NCBI GenBank assembly: GCA_965222425.1
Contig: CBDCTW010000005.1
Coordinates: 62,001 to 126,000 of the forward strand
DNA from: CBDCNP01 sp965222425
GTDB taxonomy: Bacteria > Acidobacteriota > Vicinamibacteria > Marinacidobacterales > DATDRI01
Direction: 5' to 3'
DNA length: 64,000 nucleotides
Shown here: in pieces, positions 1 to 9,397 of the stretch
Layout: every line of letters begins with the position of its first letter
Position numbering within the stretch: position 1 is the first letter of the stretch
Program-made: the position numbers and the translations under genes
The notes under the pieces: generated by a model
Told to the model about the DNA's origin: nothing
The model's input: only the letters and a program-made list of their open reading frames with translations
Databases searched by the model: none

Positions 1-236
1 AGATAGAGCTCGACGCCTTTCTCCTCATCCAGCACTTCCGTGACGTCTCGCTCGATACCGCGCTCTACAAGCTTGAAGTCCTCCTCAGAGAGCTCCTCGA
101 TGCGTGCGCCGCTCGAGTCGGTCACCGACACCAGCGCGGTGCGAATGGCGAATGCGTCTTCCTGGGAATAAGCACTTTGGCCCGTGAGACCCAAGAGCAT
201 CACCGAGCTCAACGTCAACAACGGCAGTTCTCTCAT
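1..236 (-). CDS. VWFA-related secreted protein, N-terminal part (cut by window edge)
   Basis: The reverse strand reads an ATG at 236 preceded by a strong Shine-Dalgarno (GGAGG, 7 nt away), then a hydrophobic signal segment (MRELPLLTLSSVMLLGLTG) and a stretch EDAFAIRTALVSVTDSSG. This matches almost word for word the start of the mature part of the next gene upstream (VFAIRTAVVTVTNENG), followed by EEDFKLVE, the usual 'DF.V.E' lead-in to the acidobacterial VWFA-related domain. Only about 78 codons lie in the window; the VWA domain itself would be beyond position 1. It is a tandem paralogue of the gene at 259-1212, separated by 22 nt and probably cotranscribed with it. Probably exported; the role is unknown. 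Confidence 0.8.
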   Translation of the reverse strand, partial: MRELPLLTLSSVMLLGLTGQSAYSQEDAFAIRTALVSVTDSSGARIEELSEEDFKLVERGIERDVTEVLDEEKGVELY

Positions 237-258
237 CGTATCCACCTCCGGCGTGAGA

Positions 259-1212
259 TCATTGGCCTCCTGGAGTAGGTTGTGAGGCGGTAACGTGCCT
301 TTCGTACGGGAGCAACTGAAGTAGAAGGGTCGTAACATGTTCTCGGAAGACCGTGATCTTCAGATCTTCCATCAGGGTTCGTGGTTCGACTTCGGTCAAG
401 AAAGATATTCGATAGCGTGGCTGTAGCAGCCGCGTCGCCAAATGGCCGAGCGTGTTCTCCAAAGCACCAGCAGACAGGATCCTCGTGAATGCACCGCCGC
501 TCCGCTCGCAGAGACGCCGGAGGGCATTTTCCACTTGTGCAGAATTGAGGGAGCCTCGGAACCCACCTTCGTACCGCACGACATAGAACTCGGCTCTGGA
601 TTGAACGGCGAGATCGTAGGCCTCACTGAATTGTCGTGACGAGAAGTCCGGTGTGAGAGAGGCCACAATGACAATCATCGGCGGTTGTGTCTCGGCTTGC
701 TTGGCGGCGGTGATCCCACTCGCAACATAGGCGATCGCATCCGCCAAGTAAGCGCCTTCGGTACGAACGATGACCTTTCCTGCCGCCCGGTCGAGGTGGT
801 AGCGATCGCTGGTGGGCCCGGCCAAGTGCTTGGGCCGACCACCAAACTCCACCAATATGATCTCGTGAGGCTCCCGGAGCGCCGCGGCGAATGCCTGGAG
901 CCCTCGTCGCAACGAAGGGATCTCTCCCCGAAAGCCCACACTCGTATCGACAAGCAAAAATATCTCCCGCCCCTCATCGTCTCCTATGACCTCGATGATA
1001 TCGCGCGGGACTTCCGTCTCCAAGACCTCGAAGTCTTCTGCCTCCAATCCGGTCAGGGGAAATCCGTTCTCGTTGGTGACCGTCACCACCGCGGTACGGA
1101 TGGCGAAGACATCGTCTTCCGGAGAAAAGATCGAGTCGGCGGGGATGGGCGATTGCCCCTGCAAGCCCAAGAGGACCGGCAAGCCTACGATTACGAGAAC
1201 TAACCTCTTCAC
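259..1212 (-). CDS. VWFA-related domain protein of the acidobacterial type
   Basis: 317 residues starting at a GTG (1210-1212). Residues 1-20 form a signal peptide (KRLVLVIVGLPVLLGLQG). A short beta domain follows (residues 38-70, IRTAVVTVTNENGFPLTGL then EDFEVLE). A von Willebrand A-like domain follows from about residue 83 (EIFLLVDTSVGFRGEIP), with a MIDAS-like DTS but not the complete D-x-S-x-S. It ends with the family's C-terminal beta strand region (RYRISFLTEVEP). The arrangement is the one described for the acidobacterial VWFA-related family, which is multicopy in Acidobacteriota genomes; substrate and role are unknown. The next paralogue starts 22 nt downstream. Confidence in family is high, in function none. 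Confidence 0.85.
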   Translation of the reverse strand: MKRLVLVIVGLPVLLGLQGQSPIPADSIFSPEDDVFAIRTAVVTVTNENGFPLTGLEAEDFEVLETEVPRDIIEVIGDDEGREIFLLVDTSVGFRGEIPSLRRGLQAFAAALREPHEIILVEFGGRPKHLAGPTSDRYHLDRAAGKVIVRTEGAYLADAIAYVASGITAAKQAETQPPMIVIVASLTPDFSSRQFSEAYDLAVQSRAEFYVVRYEGGFRGSLNSAQVENALRRLCERSGGAFTRILSAGALENTLGHLATRLLQPRYRISFLTEVEPRTLMEDLKITVFREHVTTLLLQLLPYERHVTASQPTPGGQ

Positions 1213-1239
1213 AACCCTAGATTAGCCGGCGCGAGTGGA

Positions 1240-1917
1240 GTGCGTCAAAGTGGGGCAAGCGGAGAAAAAAAGGCGACTCGAGCATCGGCATGGGTGCGGC
1301 TGCTGTATGGGCGCCGGTTTCAGGTCGACACCCTCGCACGTGACGGGCCTGGCTTACTAGAGGAACATGGGATCGACGAGCTCTCCCCTTGCATGGCGCC
1401 CGATCGAAATGGGGAGCGAATGGCCGTCGCCGGCAGCGGGCCGACGGGGGCGCTCATCCTTATCTTCTCAGAGGCCGGACTCCTATAGACCTTGGTGCCG
1501 AAGCTCCCTGTCGAACAGTACGTATTGGGACATCTCGATTGGTCGCCGGATGGAGAGACTCTCTATGCGGCGGCATTCAGTCCCGCCAAATCTTCGGGCT
1601 TCTGGATCTTCCAAGGGGACAGGATGATGTTCTCTATCGCCGAAATACCGATGGGCACTGCCCCACCACGGCTTACCGCGGTCGCGCGGATGTCGGGGAA
1701 GTTCGATGATTGGCCTCATGCTTATGGCACGCGAATTGCGGCCTCACCCGATGGCTCCGCCCTAGCCGCGTCCACCGTGGTTTTCGAACTCGGGGATGTC
1801 AAAGAGAAGGACCGTGCTCCTTATTTGGTAGACTTGAAGGACCCCATGCGACCGGTGACCAAGTTCCCTCTGCATTTCCGGCCTAACGAGCCTATTGTCG
1901 CAGTCCGCCGTACATGA
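1240..1917 (+). pseudogene. TolB/PD40 beta-propeller fragment with in-frame stop
   Basis: A single reading frame runs from about 1240 to 1917 and is interrupted by TAG at 1486-1488. Before it the frame reads APDRNGERMAVAG, after it DWSPDGETLYAAAF and AASPDGSALAAST. These are successive 'SPDG..' blades of a TolB/PD40-like propeller. No signal peptide, kinase or other N-terminal domain precedes the blades and the frame ends without a complete propeller, so this is a decayed piece of a larger protein. Such propellers are commonly the C-terminal half of acidobacterial Ser/Thr kinases, several broken copies of which occur in this window. The first part (1240-1350) is not convincingly coding. Confidence 0.6.
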
Positions 1918-1918
1918 T

Positions 1919-2419
1919 TTACGATTCGTCTGCAGACGGTCCGTACATGGCAGGAAGCGGGACATCGTTCAGTCGCAGATAGACCGAAAGCTGTCCGCGG
2001 TGATGGATGGTGTGATTCAAAACGAAACCCCGAAGCGCTGCGATGCGCGGGAGGTCGACCGCAACGTGGTCGCCGTGCTTTAGCTGCCACTCCGTCAGAA
2101 TCAACGGGTCGTCCTTCCCCTTCACGATCTCCGCAAACTGCACCACGTTCTTCTGGAGAAGACCCAGAACCTCCTGGCGACTTCCGAGCTCCAGGGGCTT
2201 CCGGTCGGGATCGACGCTGGCCATGTCGAAGCTCTCGTGTTGCACGATGGTCTCCCCCCATTCGGGGATCTGAGCAATGTGGGTCGCGAGCCGACTGAGG
2301 CTCATCGACTTCTCGTGAGGCTTCCAGGAGAGTTTGTCTTCGGGAAGCCGCTCCATGAGCTTCTTGGTCGTTTCAGACTCGAAGGAAAACTCTGCGGTCA
2401 AGGCATCGGCTAGCAGCAT
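1919..2419 (-). CDS. DinB-family protein (putative metal-dependent transferase fold)
   Basis: 166 residues, ATG at 2419 with AAGGAG about 7 nt upstream. The sequence has the four-helix DinB/YfiT layout: an early helix with SFESETTKKLMERLP, a first metal-ligand histidine in the helix RLATHIAQIPEWGE (about residues 45-58), and the C-terminal pair in NHTIHHRGQLSVYLR (about residues 136-150). The H...HxxxH ligand pattern and the 'HHRGQL' signature are typical of the family. Members are bacillithiol- or mycothiol-type S-transferases or are uncharacterised; the substrate cannot be told here. It lies 12 nt downstream of the amidohydrolase gene on the same strand and is probably cotranscribed. Confidence 0.85.
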   Translation of the reverse strand: MLLADALTAEFSFESETTKKLMERLPEDKLSWKPHEKSMSLSRLATHIAQIPEWGETIVQHESFDMASVDPDRKPLELGSRQEVLGLLQKNVVQFAEIVKGKDDPLILTEWQLKHGDHVAVDLPRIAALRGFVLNHTIHHRGQLSVYLRLNDVPLPAMYGPSADES

Positions 2420-2431
2420 GGGGCTATCTCC

Positions 2432-4138
2432 TTAAGGAAAGGCGTAATCCGGATCTCTAAAAACAACTTGGCCCCCTACCATGGTGAGCAGAGGGCGGAT
2501 ATCTTTGATCTCGTCCGCCTCGACGCCGAGGTAATCGTTGTCGAGTACGGCAAGATCGGCGAATTTCCCGGGCTCTAACGAACCCTTCAGGTCTTCTTCG
2601 AAAGTCGAATACGCGGCCCACACGGTATGGAAGCGCAGCGCCTCTTCGCGCGTTAGGGCTTGATCGGGACCTACCACTTCTCCGTCCAGCGTCTTTCGCG
2701 TGATGGCGACCCACATGAAGAAGAAGTAATCGTGCGGAGCGACCCTCCAATCCATCCCGCCGGCGATGGGAATCCCCTGATCCACCAGATCGCGGTACGG
2801 ATGCGTCATATCGGCATACTCCGGTCCGTAGTTCTCGACGAAGTTTCTTCTTAGGTGGTAGAGATGCCAGGTTTGAGGATGAATGATGAGCCCGAGGCGC
2901 TTCATCCGCGGGTACTGCCCAGGTTGAATGAGGTAGCCGTGCTCGATGGACCAGCGTTTGTCTGCTATCGAGCTTTCCGCGTCGGCGACTTCGTAGGCGT
3001 CGAGGGTGAAATCGATGGCCGCGTCACCGAGCGCGTGAATCCCCACTCGCCGTCCGTATCGATTGCTGAGAGAAACAGCGGTCGTGAAGTTTTCCAATGA
3101 TCCGCCCAACTGACCCCTGAAACCTGGACGGTTCGCATAGTCCCGCCGGAGATAAGCGAGATCCGAGCCTCCGTCGGCCGTCATCTTGATTCCCCAAACC
3201 TGGAACGTGTCGCCCGGTTCGGAAACGGGCGGTAGCCGCTGCAACCATTCTTCAATTTGGTCACTGGATTGATTGGGATTCAGGTAGGCGGTGACGCTGG
3301 TGCGAAGCGGTAGCTTCCCGCGATCGTTTAACTCAGCGTAGGCGGCAATGCTTTCGATAGGACTTCCGCCCGAACGCACACTCGTCGCGCCGGCCGCTGC
3401 CATTTCTTTGTAGGTTTGGAGAATGGCACCCATCCTCTGCTCGTGAGTCGGCTTGGGAACGGCTTCGTGCACCGGATCGAGGGCCCTCTCGTACAAACGG
3501 CCGGTGATGCGACCTTTCTCATCGCGTTCTATCGTCCCACCCGGTGGGCTGGCCGTGTCCTCGTCCATACCCAGCACTTCCATCGCCTTTGTATTGATGA
3601 TGCCCAGATGCCCGCGGCCTAGGTAAACCGGGTTATCGGGAGAGATGGGATCGATATCGAAGCGGGTTGGGTTGCGGCGCTCCTCCAGCTTGGTCTCGTT
3701 CCAGAAACCGGAATTCGTAACCCATTCTCCGGGCTGACTCTCCTTAATCTTGGCTTCTACCACGGACATCATTTCCGCGACGCTACCCACCTTCGAAAGA
3801 TCGGGGCGATAGATGTGCATCCCGTAGCCGTCCTGATGGGAGTGAGAATCGACGATCCCAGGGATTACGGTCCGGCCCTCCAGATCAAAGACCGTAGTGT
3901 CCGCCCCCGCTAGAGACTCGATCTCGTCATCGGTTCCGACGGCCGCGATGTTTCCGTCCGTGATCGCGATCGCCTCCGCGATCCAGAACCCATCGTTCAC
4001 GGTGAGGATCTTGCCCGAATGCAGGATGAGGTCCGGAGCATCCGTCGATTGTGAGCTGCCGCAACCGGCAATGAACAAAGCCGCCATACCGATCGCGGCC
4101 TTCCGAGTCACTTCGAACAAATGTTTCTTAGTCGTCAC
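2432..4138 (-). CDS. Amidohydrolase family 3 lipoprotein
   Basis: 568 residues. The N-terminus has a lipoprotein signal ending in the lipobox IAGC (cysteine about residue 26), so the enzyme is exported and lipid-anchored. The amidohydrolase TIM-barrel follows: beta-sandwich strand DLILHSGKILTVNDG, the loop PGIVDSHSHQDGYG carrying the first metal-ligand pair (HSH), later GIHALGDAAIDF and the GGMDWRVAPHDYFF segment near the barrel end, closing with LEPGKFADLAVLDNDYL. This is the YtcJ-like amidohydrolase_3 subgroup, which hydrolyses N-acyl or cyclic amides; the substrate is not predictable. Its start overlaps the end of the enoyl-CoA hydratase gene by 11 nt. Confidence 0.88.
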   Translation of the reverse strand: MTTKKHLFEVTRKAAIGMAALFIAGCGSSQSTDAPDLILHSGKILTVNDGFWIAEAIAITDGNIAAVGTDDEIESLAGADTTVFDLEGRTVIPGIVDSHSHQDGYGMHIYRPDLSKVGSVAEMMSVVEAKIKESQPGEWVTNSGFWNETKLEERRNPTRFDIDPISPDNPVYLGRGHLGIINTKAMEVLGMDEDTASPPGGTIERDEKGRITGRLYERALDPVHEAVPKPTHEQRMGAILQTYKEMAAAGATSVRSGGSPIESIAAYAELNDRGKLPLRTSVTAYLNPNQSSDQIEEWLQRLPPVSEPGDTFQVWGIKMTADGGSDLAYLRRDYANRPGFRGQLGGSLENFTTAVSLSNRYGRRVGIHALGDAAIDFTLDAYEVADAESSIADKRWSIEHGYLIQPGQYPRMKRLGLIIHPQTWHLYHLRRNFVENYGPEYADMTHPYRDLVDQGIPIAGGMDWRVAPHDYFFFMWVAITRKTLDGEVVGPDQALTREEALRFHTVWAAYSTFEEDLKGSLEPGKFADLAVLDNDYLGVEADEIKDIRPLLTMVGGQVVFRDPDYAFP

Positions 4139-4940
4139 GACTGTCTCCTGGCACCCAGCTGGGCTTTCGCTTCTCTATCAGCGCAGCTAGTCCCTCCCGG
4201 CCTTCGTCTGTTTCCCTGAGCCTCGTCACGATCTCGACCAGTTCCATTCTCAAAGCCTCCGAGCCACCCTGGACGATGTCCGGGAGTCGTTTCGCAACGG
4301 CCAGCGCTCCAGGAGCTCCCATGAGACAAGAACCGATCATTTCGTCCACCGCGGCGTCGAGGTCGTCCTTGGGAACCACCCGATGAACCAGCCCGATCTC
4401 GCTAGCTCTTCGTGCGGAGAATTTCTCGCAGCTGATAAAGGCCGCGCGCGCGAAAGAGGGCCCGACCTTCCGAACGAAGTACGGCGCCACGACGGTGGGA
4501 GCTATTCCAACGCGCACGTCTGAGAATCCAAACCGGGCTTCCTCGACGGCAATGGCGATGTCGCACGTCGTGGTTAAGCCGGTGCCGCCCCCGATGGCGT
4601 CACCATTGATCCGTCCGATCAGCGGTTTTGGAAGTCCCGAGAGGGTCGCGTACATGCGATCGAGCTGCCCTCCTAGGTTGAGGTTCTTCGCAAAGCTGAA
4701 ATTTCTGAGCTTCTCGAGAAAAGCCGGCTTGCCGCCAGCACAGAAGACGTCTCCCTCCCCGGTCAAGACAACGACCCGCACACTGTCGTCTTCGCCGAGC
4801 CGGCCGGCGACGAGCGTCAGCTCGCGAATCGATGTTTCGTCCATGGGATTACCGTCAGCCGGCCGGTCCATGGTGATGGTGGCAACACCACGCTGGTCTC
4901 GGTCGAGACGAATCGTCTCGAAATCACTGTCCTTGCTCAT
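4128..4940 (-). CDS. Enoyl-CoA hydratase/isomerase family protein
   Basis: 270 residues of the crotonase fold: VATITMDRPADGNPMD at the N-terminus, an oxyanion-hole segment GDVFCAGGKPAFL and the second oxyanion element GDAIGGGTGLTTTCDIAIA, followed by FGFSDVRVGIAP and the trimerisation C-terminus. The acidic residue that normally serves as hydratase catalytic Glu is not obvious in DVRVGIAPTVV, so hydratase versus another crotonase activity is open. I chose the second ATG (4938-4940). The Shine-Dalgarno GGTGGAGG lies 9 nt before it but directly abuts the first ATG at 4949. It overlaps the amidohydrolase gene by 11 nt and heads a three-gene minus-strand unit. Confidence 0.85.
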   Translation of the reverse strand: MSKDSDFETIRLDRDQRGVATITMDRPADGNPMDETSIRELTLVAGRLGEDDSVRVVVLTGEGDVFCAGGKPAFLEKLRNFSFAKNLNLGGQLDRMYATLSGLPKPLIGRINGDAIGGGTGLTTTCDIAIAVEEARFGFSDVRVGIAPTVVAPYFVRKVGPSFARAAFISCEKFSARRASEIGLVHRVVPKDDLDAAVDEMIGSCLMGAPGALAVAKRLPDIVQGGSEALRMELVEIVTRLRETDEGREGLAALIEKRKPSWVPGDSRDD

Positions 4941-5074
4941 TGGATCCATCCTCCACCCCAGGCGGGGCTGAGTGTACCAGCACCGTCTCTCCCGTCAAAT
5001 TCTCTCCTGCCGGTTGACCATGAAACCTTGGACCACTTAGAATTCAGGTATTCAGATCTAGGAGGCAAGCGAGC

Positions 5075-5932
5075 ATGAAAAACTTCGATGGGTCGAGCTC
5101 CTCAAACTATCACACCGTCACGCATCCAGAAGAGTTTCACATCAACTGGAAGGCTTTTTATGAGAAGGCAGATGAACTGACTACAGCGGCTCGGGAGTCC
5201 TTACCTCATGAGTTGGATATACCGTTCGGCGACCACCCTAAGCAGAGGCTCGACCTGTACGCCCCCGAGGAAAAGTCTTCCGGATGGCCTGTTTTCGTCT
5301 TTTTTCACGGTGGTGGCTTCCGGGAAGGGGACCGCGCCGACTACGGTTTCGTTGCCTCTCCGTTTGTTCACCACAATATCCTAACCGTCGTCGCCGGCTA
5401 CCGACTCACGCCGAGTTTCCGCTACCCGGACGCGCACGATGATGCCCGACAGGCATTGGCCTGGGTGTTCCAGAATATCGCCTCCCATGGGGGGGATACT
5501 GAACGAATCTATGTGGGCGGCCATTCCTCGGGCGCCAATCTTTCTGCCTTCGTCAGCGTCAAAACCGACTGGCTCGAGCAGATGTCTCTACCGACGGACT
5601 TGATCAAGGGCTGCGCGCCGGTCAGTACGTCGTACGACCTCAGGATCCCGACCTGGGTGCGCGAATATCTTCCGGACCCGGAGCTTCGGGGCGAGGCCAG
5701 CCCGATCCTGAATATCCAGACGGTCCCACGTAAGACGGTGGTCGGCGTCGGGTCTCTCGAAGAAAAAGCGGGGCGAGTGAAATCATCCAAGGAGTTCGTT
5801 CGGACGTTGAAGGAGAGAGGCGGAGAAGCGGAGCTCGTACTGTTGGAAGGATGCGAACACGATGTCACCGCCCTCGCCACTGCCGACGAGGGTAGTGAGC
5901 TGTTTCAGAAGATTCGGAGGATGTTCGACTAG
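5075..5932 (+). CDS. Alpha/beta hydrolase (HSL/carboxylesterase-like)
   Basis: 285 residues, ATG preceded by GGAGG. It has the HGGG oxyanion motif of the hormone-sensitive-lipase group (VFFHGGGFREGD, about residues 75-86), the nucleophile elbow GGHSSGANLS (about residues 149-158), and the C-terminal histidine in EGCEHDV. RLDLYAPE near residue 60 is the usual lead-in to this fold. No signal peptide is visible, so it is probably cytoplasmic. It hydrolyses an ester or amide of unknown nature; arylformamidase-like activity is one alternative. It lies 24 nt upstream of an ABC importer binding-protein gene and may share its transcript. Confidence 0.85.
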   Translation: MKNFDGSSSSNYHTVTHPEEFHINWKAFYEKADELTTAARESLPHELDIPFGDHPKQRLDLYAPEEKSSGWPVFVFFHGGGFREGDRADYGFVASPFVHHNILTVVAGYRLTPSFRYPDAHDDARQALAWVFQNIASHGGDTERIYVGGHSSGANLSAFVSVKTDWLEQMSLPTDLIKGCAPVSTSYDLRIPTWVREYLPDPELRGEASPILNIQTVPRKTVVGVGSLEEKAGRVKSSKEFVRTLKERGGEAELVLLEGCEHDVTALATADEGSELFQKIRRMFD

Positions 5933-5956
5933 CAATCTCCGACGACGTCGGTTACG

Positions 5957-7468
5957 ATGAAGCGACTCACCGCTCTTTTCCTCCTACTCCTAGTTGCCAT
6001 CGTTATTTTCTGGCGTGGGTCACCACCATCTAAGGACGCCCTGACCGTCGCGGTGACCACCGACATGAAGGGCTTGTCTCCACTGTTGGCATTCAACGTG
6101 ACCGGCGTCATGATGCAGCGGCATGTGTACGATAGCCTCGTTCACTTCGGCCCCGACGGTAAGATCAACCCTCGCCTGGCGGTTTCCTGGGAGTTACTCG
6201 ACGATAAGACCTGGCGTTTCCATCTTCGCGAGGGAGTGAAGTTTCACAACGGATACGCCTTTACCGCAGCGGACGTTAAGTTCACGCTCGAGTGGTTACT
6301 GGACGCGCGAAACAGGTGGAACTTTAGATCCTACTTCGCTAGCTACGACAAGATAGAAGTCGTTGATAGCTACACCTTAGATATCAAGACCAAAATTCCG
6401 GATCCGCTCCTACCCAATGTGCTGGCAGCCTTCGTGGGGATTGTGTCGAAACAGACCTTCGAAGAAAACGAAAGGCAAGGCATGCGACATCAGGCCATCG
6501 GGACCGGACCCTTCGAGCTCGTTTCCTGGGTACCTAATGACCGCTTGACGCTGACCGCGGTTTTCGACTGGTATCTCCCTCCCCCGAGGGTCAAGACGCT
6601 GGTCTTTCGCATCATCCCGGAAATGGGGACCCGGGTCGCGGAGCTGCAGACCGGGGGTGTGGACATCATCACCGACGTGCCACCTTTCATGGTGGCGACG
6701 CTCGAAGACGATGACGAAATAGAGGTCCAATCGGTCGAGAGTCTACGTGCGATGCATATCATTATGGATTCAACGAAAGTCGCCGCACTCCGCGACAAAC
6801 GCGTACGCCAGGCCCTCAACTACGCCGTGGACAAAGAGGCGATCGTCGAGGGTGTGCTGGGCGGGATGGGCACGCCTCTCGGCACGCACGTCCCCCTGCG
6901 GATCGCCGAGCGCAGTGGCCCGCTGATAGAACCGTATCCGTACGATCTGAAGAAGGCGCGAGCCCTCCTGAAGGAGGCCGGCTATCCGAACGGGTTTCCG
7001 TTGAACCTCTACACCCCGAACGGCCGATACCCGATGGACAGGCAAGTGACCCTCGCGGTGGCGGACCAACTTTCCAAGGCAGGGATCGACACGAAGGTTC
7101 ATGTCATGGAAAGCGGCACTTACATCAGCAAGCTCATCGGTCGCGATTTCGAAGGAATCTACCTTATTGGGATGGCCTCTAGGGATTGGGACATATCGCA
7201 TTCTTTGAACGAGCTGGACCCGAGCTCCCTCCTTTGCTTCCATCCGGACCAAGCGTTGTGGGAGATGGTCAAGAAAACCAAGGCCACGATGGATACGCGC
7301 CAGAGAAGTGACGCGGCCTACGAAATCGGTAATATCGTCCATGACGATGCGATTTATCTGTTCCTCTACAACGTGAAGGGGATCTATGCCGTTTCCAAGA
7401 AGGTGGTCGGCTTTAGGGCTCCCAGTGACGAAATGATGGATCTATGGACTGTCAGCGTAACGCAATAG
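5957..7468 (+). CDS. ABC transporter substrate-binding protein, family 5 (peptide/opine/nickel type)
   Basis: 503 residues with an N-terminal signal or anchor (KRLTALFLLLLVAIVIFW). The SBP_bac_5 fold follows: VAVTTDMKGLSPLLAF, YDSLVHFGPDGKINPRLAVS, WRFHLREGVKFHNG (the conserved 'F.LR.GVKFH.G' block, about residues 94-107) and the hinge region RQALNYAVDKEAIVEGVLGG. It binds an oligopeptide or similar ligand in the periplasm for the permeases encoded immediately downstream (27 nt, then 9 nt). No ATPase genes follow, so the importer must use ATPases encoded elsewhere. Confidence 0.9.
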   Translation: MKRLTALFLLLLVAIVIFWRGSPPSKDALTVAVTTDMKGLSPLLAFNVTGVMMQRHVYDSLVHFGPDGKINPRLAVSWELLDDKTWRFHLREGVKFHNGYAFTAADVKFTLEWLLDARNRWNFRSYFASYDKIEVVDSYTLDIKTKIPDPLLPNVLAAFVGIVSKQTFEENERQGMRHQAIGTGPFELVSWVPNDRLTLTAVFDWYLPPPRVKTLVFRIIPEMGTRVAELQTGGVDIITDVPPFMVATLEDDDEIEVQSVESLRAMHIIMDSTKVAALRDKRVRQALNYAVDKEAIVEGVLGGMGTPLGTHVPLRIAERSGPLIEPYPYDLKKARALLKEAGYPNGFPLNLYTPNGRYPMDRQVTLAVADQLSKAGIDTKVHVMESGTYISKLIGRDFEGIYLIGMASRDWDISHSLNELDPSSLLCFHPDQALWEMVKKTKATMDTRQRSDAAYEIGNIVHDDAIYLFLYNVKGIYAVSKKVVGFRAPSDEMMDLWTVSVTQ

Positions 7469-7495
7469 CCAGGTGTCGATGATGGCGAAGACACA

Positions 7496-8413
7496 GTGCC
7501 GACATTCATACTGAGACGGTTCTTTCATTCCCTCCTGATGATTGTGGGGATCACAATCATCGTTTTTCTCATAACAAACGTTTTCGGCGATCCAGTAGCA
7601 CTTCTGCTGGACCCCCTGGCCACCAGAGAAGAAGCCGACATACTGCGGAAAGAGCTCGGACTCGACCGCCCCTTTTACATTCAATACCTCACCTTCTTCG
7701 GCAACGTGCTTCGGGGAGACTTTGGCGAATCTCTTCAGGCAAGAGCTCCGGCGATGGGTTTGGTGCTTCAGCACTTGCCGGCAACGATCGAGCTGACCGT
7801 GGCATCCATGGCCTTCATGCTCCTGGTGGGGCTACCCATGGGAGTCCTTTCGGCAACGAGACCTTCGTCCTCAATAGATCGAGCAGGTCAGATGATCGCT
7901 TTGGTCGGACAGGCAGCGCCCAATTACTGGCTGGGTGTCATGGCAATACTCGTCTTCGGAGTCAAGCTAAAGATGCTGCCGATTTCTGGACGAGGGGGAC
8001 TGGAGCACCTCGTCTTGCCGGCGCTGACCTTAGGAACCTTCGGGATGGCCGCAGTAATGCGTCTCACGCGCTCGGCGATGCTCGACGTCTTGGGAAGGGA
8101 ATACGTCAGCGCCGCCCGCACGAGAGGATTTCCTGAGCATCTGGTGGTCTTGAAACACGCCCTCCGAAACGCCCTCATCCCGGTGTTGACCTACGTCGGC
8201 CAGCTGCTCGCTACTTTGTTAGGTGGCGCGGTCATCACCGAAACCATCTTCGCATGGCCGGGTATAGGTCGTCTTGCCGTACAGGCCATTTCATCCAATG
8301 ACTTCCGTGTCGTGCAGGCGGTGGTCGTCGTCGCGTCCGGCATATTCATCGTGGTCAATCTGCTGGTCGAGATTCTCTACTCCTGGATCGATCCGCGAAT
8401 AAGCCATAACTGA
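7496..8413 (+). CDS. ABC transporter permease, DppB/OppB type
   Basis: 305 residues starting at GTG (7496). Six membrane segments; the first is FHSLLMIVGITIIVFLITNVF. The family block ELGLDRPFYIQYLTFFGNVLRGDFGES (split here: ELGLDRPFYIQYL and GNVLRGDFGES) follows the first segment. The cytoplasmic EAA loop is YVSAARTRGFPEHLVVLKH with the downstream ALIPVLTYVG. It forms the translocation channel together with the next gene product. It is the middle gene of the binding protein/permease/permease set. Confidence 0.92.
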   Translation: MPTFILRRFFHSLLMIVGITIIVFLITNVFGDPVALLLDPLATREEADILRKELGLDRPFYIQYLTFFGNVLRGDFGESLQARAPAMGLVLQHLPATIELTVASMAFMLLVGLPMGVLSATRPSSSIDRAGQMIALVGQAAPNYWLGVMAILVFGVKLKMLPISGRGGLEHLVLPALTLGTFGMAAVMRLTRSAMLDVLGREYVSAARTRGFPEHLVVLKHALRNALIPVLTYVGQLLATLLGGAVITETIFAWPGIGRLAVQAISSNDFRVVQAVVVVASGIFIVVNLLVEILYSWIDPRISHN

Positions 8414-8422
8414 ATCGGTAAG

Positions 8423-9292
8423 ATGGGCTGGGTTAAAGACACGCGAATGCTTCTCCTCCGGAAGCTCCCGATCTTGAGCGGCGGCATCTTGCTGGCGTTC
8501 TTGCTGACGGCGATCGCCGCGCCCTTCGTGACGAGCCATGATCCGATCCGACAAGATCTCGCGAGTACCTTGCTCCCGCCTGCCTGGGAAGAGGGAGGAG
8601 AATCGGACCATCTCTTGGGAACCGACAGTTTGGGACGAGACGTTCTTAGTCGTCTGGTCTACGGCTCGAGAGTATCTCTCTCGGTCGGCTTCTTTTCCGT
8701 TTTCATCGGGCTTGCCTTCGGGACGTGGTTGGGCTTGCTGGCGGGATTCTTCGGCGGTTGGTTAGAGACTTTGATCATGAGAATCGCCGATATGCAGCTC
8801 GCGATGCCGTTCATGTTGATGGCCATTGCTGCCATTGGGGCCTTCGGCCCTAGCATGTTGAGCGTTATCATCGTCCTGGCTCTTGGCATCTGGCCCGGCT
8901 ACGCGCGGATGGTCCGCGGCGAAGTGCTGAGCGTCAAGCAGAGCGAGTTTATCGAGGCGGCGCGTGTGGCGGGATGCCGGCCGGTGCGATTGATTCTGCG
9001 GCATATCCTCCCCAACGTTCTCAACACGATCGTCGTCATGGCTACCCTCAACTTTGGCATGATGATCATCTTCGAAGGGGGCCTCAGTTTCTTGGGGATC
9101 GGAGTTCAGCCGCCCACCCCTTCTTGGGGCGGAATGCTCGCGGACGGACGGGCCTATGTGACCGTAGCGTGGCACCTCGCGGTCTTTCCGGGCCTTGCCA
9201 TCATGCTGGTTGTTCTGGGGACGAACGTGTTCGGTGATTGGCTGAGGGATGTGCTGGACCCCAAGCGGAAGGCTTCGTCATTACGCGGCTAG
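8423..9292 (+). CDS. ABC transporter permease, DppC/OppC type
   Basis: 289 residues. An N-terminal membrane segment (LSGGILLAFLLTAIAAPFV) is followed by the DppC-type block HLLGTDSLGRDVLSRLVYG, and the EAA loop reads FIEAARVAGCRPVRLILRH. About six membrane segments in total. It partners with the upstream permease; start ATG 9 nt after the previous stop. The reading frame ends at 9292. Genes for the DppD/DppF ATPases would usually follow but are absent: the next 100 bp hold no gene. Confidence 0.92.
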   Translation: MGWVKDTRMLLLRKLPILSGGILLAFLLTAIAAPFVTSHDPIRQDLASTLLPPAWEEGGESDHLLGTDSLGRDVLSRLVYGSRVSLSVGFFSVFIGLAFGTWLGLLAGFFGGWLETLIMRIADMQLAMPFMLMAIAAIGAFGPSMLSVIIVLALGIWPGYARMVRGEVLSVKQSEFIEAARVAGCRPVRLILRHILPNVLNTIVVMATLNFGMMIIFEGGLSFLGIGVQPPTPSWGGMLADGRAYVTVAWHLAVFPGLAIMLVVLGTNVFGDWLRDVLDPKRKASSLRG

Positions 9293-9397
9293 GAACGCGA
9301 ACCCCTCTCGCCTAGCCATTCCGTCGATTGCCAGGACGGCCCGACGCCACGTTGGGCCAACAATGCTAAAATGGGTTAACGGAGGTGCGCATTTAAG